A stretch of 9,040 bases of DNA, from assembly GCA_937884735.1 (NCBI GenBank), contig CAKZYI010000623.1, positions 1 to 9,040 of the forward strand, given 5' to 3'. Made by a program: the position numbers and the translations under genes. Shown here in pieces: positions 6,776 to 9,040 of this stretch. This stretch comes from an uncultured Pleurocapsa sp. (GTDB lineage Bacteria > Cyanobacteriota > Cyanobacteriia > Cyanobacteriales > Xenococcaceae). Each line of letters begins with the position of its first letter. The first letter of the stretch is position 1. The notes beneath the pieces are model-generated. The model saw nothing but the letters and a program-made list of their open reading frames with translations, was not told where the DNA came from and ran no database searches.

Positions 6776-7505
6776 TTAGATAAATATGTACAGGTTCAGA
6801 CCTGACCTTGTATTAATATCAAATTTCAGTCCAATCTCTATTTCATTAGTTGCTTCGATTTCATCAACTGCTTTACTGTTAATCTGAATACTTTGAACAA
6901 CAGCAGATTGACAGTAAGCATTATTTTCATTAACTAAAAATACATTAGAACTAATTTTGAGTGAAGCATCAGTAATTTTTGCTATTGCTGCTTGAGGTTT
7001 TTTTAACCATTTTGTAACTTTACCAATTTTTTTTGCTTCGCCAATTGTTTCCTTTTGTATAACTATTTTGCAGATTAATAGATCGTATAAAGCTTGACAG
7101 ATACTTTCCACGAAGTCACATAATTCTAAAAGCGCGTTAAATCCTAAAAAATTATCTATTAATACTCCATGTTTTACCTACACCAGATTGATGAGTATTA
7201 CGGATTCTATCGTCTAAGTCATCATAATTCAAAAATAATTCTGGTAATAATCTCAACCAGTCTTTTATTAAATCTTCTACAAAATTTTCGTAAATAGCAT
7301 ACAGTTTAGTAACAGCAGCACAATGGTCGTAAATACGCCATTCTTGAGTTTTGGGAATATCTTTTTGAAGAGCATCTATTATCGAACGGCACTCCAGTGT
7401 ATATTTTTTTTTAGATAAAACTAGGCGGAGATTTTCATTGGTTTTGATTATTGCTCGTACAGCAGAAATATTATCTTTCGCTTGTTCTATGCGTTGTTGA
7501 AGCAC
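6776..7505 (-). pseudogene. MAE_28990/MAE_18760-like HEPN gene with internal deletion and frameshift, C-terminal EF-Tu-domain-II-like barrel
   Basis: The 5' piece starts at GTG 7505 (LQQRIEQAKDNISAVRA) and keeps the HEPN-family run KLYAIYENFVEDLIKDWL, LLPEL and RIRNTHQSGVG. It then runs into TAA at 7152. The 3' piece is one frame over: from about 7175 it reads KHGVLIDNFLGFNALLELC, then DFVESICQALYDLL. This is the segment that normally follows the R-x(4-6)-H motif in these proteins. The His (7169-7171) survives in that frame, but the Arg and the roughly hundred residues before it are gone. So an internal deletion fused the two ends out of frame, and RNase activity should be lost. The tail from IGEAKKIGKVTKWLKK to GLKFDINTRSGLNLY resembles the beta-barrel of EF-Tu domain II and U32-peptidase C-termini. 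The gene lies 6 bp after DUF262, with GGAG 9 nt before the GTG, so it was translated with it. The stop at 6776 faces the NOS stop, 29 bp away. An alternative is two separate short genes, but the continuous family pattern argues against that. Confidence 0.75.
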
Positions 7506-7511
7506 TTATAC

Positions 7512-8684
7512 TTACTCCGCAATAACCTTTGCCAGCATATCATCAAAAAGTTTGATACGGTTTTGTATATCTGCTTTAGCCTTTCCAGAACCAGTAAATA
7601 TTCTTCTCTTATCTTTAGATAAAAGAGCCTTTGTTTCTTTTATAACTTCATGTTTTTTTTGCAGCAATATATCAGCATCTTTTAAGTGACGACTAAAACC
7701 AACCATAACAGCATCATAATATTCTTTGTATGGTTTATCTTTCCATCTATCTAGTTTAAAATCATAAGGTCTGAATAACTTTTCTCCGTAGATTTTGCTA
7801 GTTATTTCAATGGTTTTGATAAATATCTCTTCCAGTATTTCAATATCCCGATCTGAGAAATTAAGGCTTTTCATCATATATAAATCTAAAAATCCATTCA
7901 TACCTTTACGGAATTCATCTGTATGGCGCAAAGCAAAAAACCGTAAAATTAATTCTACATCTTCCATTTTTTTGTAGAGATTATTGTTTCTTAGCTCCTC
8001 TCGATCTTCAATAGGAATATTCCAAGCTTGTGCAAAAAGCTTATTACTCGCTAGTTGAAAAAGTAAACTATTAAATTGTCCCGCGTAGATACAGTTGCGT
8101 ATTTCTTGTTTGCTTAAAGAAACTCCACCTGTATTTAGTCTTTCAAAAGTTATTTGTTTCAGAAAAAAAGCTTCTTCTTTACTTTGGGTAGATTCAGTAA
8201 TTAAAACAATGGATGATATAGCACGACGATCGATACCTGCTTTAATTTGATTGGGAAGTTGCTCGTATGTACGTCCGTTTAATTCCGACCATAGATCGAG
8301 TCCAGTCAGTTCTAGTTCGTTGTTATAAAAGTCTTTGATAGCAGTAATTCGCTGTTGACCATCCATAACTTCATAAGAATTATATTCTCTCTCATAAAGA
8401 ATAATTGGTGGTACTGGAATATTAATTAGAAATGACTCTATAAGCTGTGATTGTTTTTGTCGATCCCAACGCAATCTCCTTTGATAAAATGGACTGATAT
8501 CCATGTATTTGGGTCTTTTGAGAGAATCTGCAAAACTAGGAAGTTTCTCACGATTCATTTCAGTTAAAATACGTTGCTGCCCCTGTTCGTATTTATAATT
8601 AATTTGTTCGTCAGTCATATGAGACTTTCCGTTACTTGATGACGGACGATCCCACATTGTTGCTTCTGCTGGCGCGATTAACAT
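7512..8684 (-). CDS. DUF262 (GmrSD N-terminal, ParB-like) protein
   Basis: A 390-residue cytoplasmic protein. Family marks are ISPFYQRRLRW (63-73) followed by ESFLINIPVPPIILYE, the NTPase-type DGQQR motif (108-112, VMDGQQRITAI), and FERLNTGGVSLSKQEIRNC (180-198). These define the DUF262/ParB-Srx-like domain seen in the GmrS half of type IV restriction enzymes. The HNH nuclease half (DUF1524) is absent; instead the C terminus is helical and Lys-rich. DUF262 proteins of this size often stand beside HEPN genes in defence or toxin-antitoxin loci, where they are thought to sense or control the toxin; that role is inferred here. The ATG at 8684 is preceded by TAGGG about 10 nt upstream, a weak ribosome site. 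An internal Met at 23 is possible but less likely. The partner HEPN gene downstream is broken, so this protein may now be an orphan. No frameshift or missing motif is seen in DUF262 itself. Confidence 0.92.
   Translation of the reverse strand: MLIAPAEATMWDRPSSSNGKSHMTDEQINYKYEQGQQRILTEMNREKLPSFADSLKRPKYMDISPFYQRRLRWDRQKQSQLIESFLINIPVPPIILYEREYNSYEVMDGQQRITAIKDFYNNELELTGLDLWSELNGRTYEQLPNQIKAGIDRRAISSIVLITESTQSKEEAFFLKQITFERLNTGGVSLSKQEIRNCIYAGQFNSLLFQLASNKLFAQAWNIPIEDREELRNNNLYKKMEDVELILRFFALRHTDEFRKGMNGFLDLYMMKSLNFSDRDIEILEEIFIKTIEITSKIYGEKLFRPYDFKLDRWKDKPYKEYYDAVMVGFSRHLKDADILLQKKHEVIKETKALLSKDKRRIFTGSGKAKADIQNRIKLFDDMLAKVIAE
7515..7518 (-). promoter_or_regulatory. Ribosome binding site of the HEPN gene, inside the end of the DUF262 gene
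   Basis: GGAG on the minus strand lies 9 nt before the GTG at 7505 and just before the DUF262 stop TAA (7514-7512). It supports the unusual GTG start and suggests that translation of the toxin-like gene was coupled to that of DUF262. Confidence 0.6.
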
Positions 8685-8893
8685 TGATTTAATACCCTAT
8701 AAAACAGCAAAATAAATAACTTATAGATAAAGGCTAACGTGTTTTAGATGTTATCTGTATCTCGGCGATCGCATGAATTGTGTTCGGAGGTATTAGAGAA
8801 GCTATTCATAATAAGAGCATAATCTCATTAATTTAAGTCTCCAAATAGATGAAATACGTTGCAATACTACTATAGAACCCATTTGAGATCTTC

Positions 8894-9040
8894 TTAAACT
8901 TTGGCAAGCCTTTTAAGCATTAGCCTGACAAAACAAAGATTAAGTTTGGCTGTGGCATGATGAAGAGTCCGTTCAAAGTTTTTGACTAAGCCGTGCAGAA
9001 TTTGGATTTTAAATCCAAATGTCTGCTGTACGGTGCATTC
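8894..9040 (-). mobile_element. C-terminal 48 residues of a DDE transposase (IS4/IS5-type), running off the window
   Basis: On the minus strand the frame is open from the right edge to TAA at 8894-8896. It reads TFGFKIQILHGLVKNFERTL, then HHATAKLNLCFVRLMLKRLA. The pattern F-K-x-x-LH-x-x-V-x-NF-x-RT and AK..L.F.RLMLKRLA is the C-terminal tail of cyanobacterial IS4/IS5-type transposases. Whether the rest is intact cannot be seen. The element's end should lie within the next few tens of bases after the stop, perhaps near the AGAACCCATT at 8874-8883, but without the other end I cannot confirm a terminal repeat or target duplication. The 209 bp from 8685 to 8893 contain no gene and should hold the DUF262 promoter. 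Confidence 0.75.

Noticed and set aside
6776..7111. Independent small gene starting at GTG 7111
   Set aside because: The family-like sequence (LGFNALLELCDF) continues upstream of that GTG to about 7175, so it is the 3' part of the broken HEPN gene.

Overview
The window looks like accessory DNA from a cyanobacterium. It is AT-rich and carries seven copies of the HIP1 octamer GCGATCGC (starting at 273, 519, 2346, 2964, 3493, 5101 and 8765), far more than chance would give. The proteins are also typically cyanobacterial: a secreted protease with WD40 repeats, a Ser/Thr kinase remnant with a PsbP-like tail, and a DUF262/HEPN pair. I cannot name the genus.

Layout. Positions 1-428 (+) hold an excisionase/MerR-type HTH protein whose start codon lies one base outside the window. 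It is followed 27 bp later by an exported trypsin-like protease carrying a tandem WD40 array (456-1715, +). The protease converges on, and overlaps by 14 bp, a decayed Ser/Thr kinase fragment (1702-2484, -) with two frameshifts and a nonsense codon. A small unknown gene follows (2678-3004, -). It is divergent from the main gene of the window, with a 253-bp AT-rich intergenic stretch between them that holds a 33-bp imperfect palindrome.

The centrepiece (3258-6746, +) is a 1162-residue self-contained nitric oxide synthase. In order it has: a degenerate NmrA/SDR-like fold interrupted by a pair of canonical EF-hands; a stretch of about 130 residues I do not recognise; a BFD-type [2Fe-2S] site; an FAD/NAD(P) ferredoxin-reductase module; and a complete NOS oxygenase domain at the C terminus. 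The likely electron path is NAD(P)H to FAD to 2Fe-2S to heme. Calcium control could be built into the chain, where animal NOS instead borrows calmodulin.

Converging on it from the right is a DUF262 gene (7512-8684, -) followed by its partner, a MAE_28990/MAE_18760-like HEPN gene (6776-7505, -). The HEPN gene has lost its middle, including most of the active-site region, and its two halves are in different frames. The window ends in the C-terminal part of a transposase (8894-9040, -). The NOS gene is intact, while three neighbouring loci (kinase, HEPN, and a transposase fragment cut by the window edge) suggest a region of insertion and decay.
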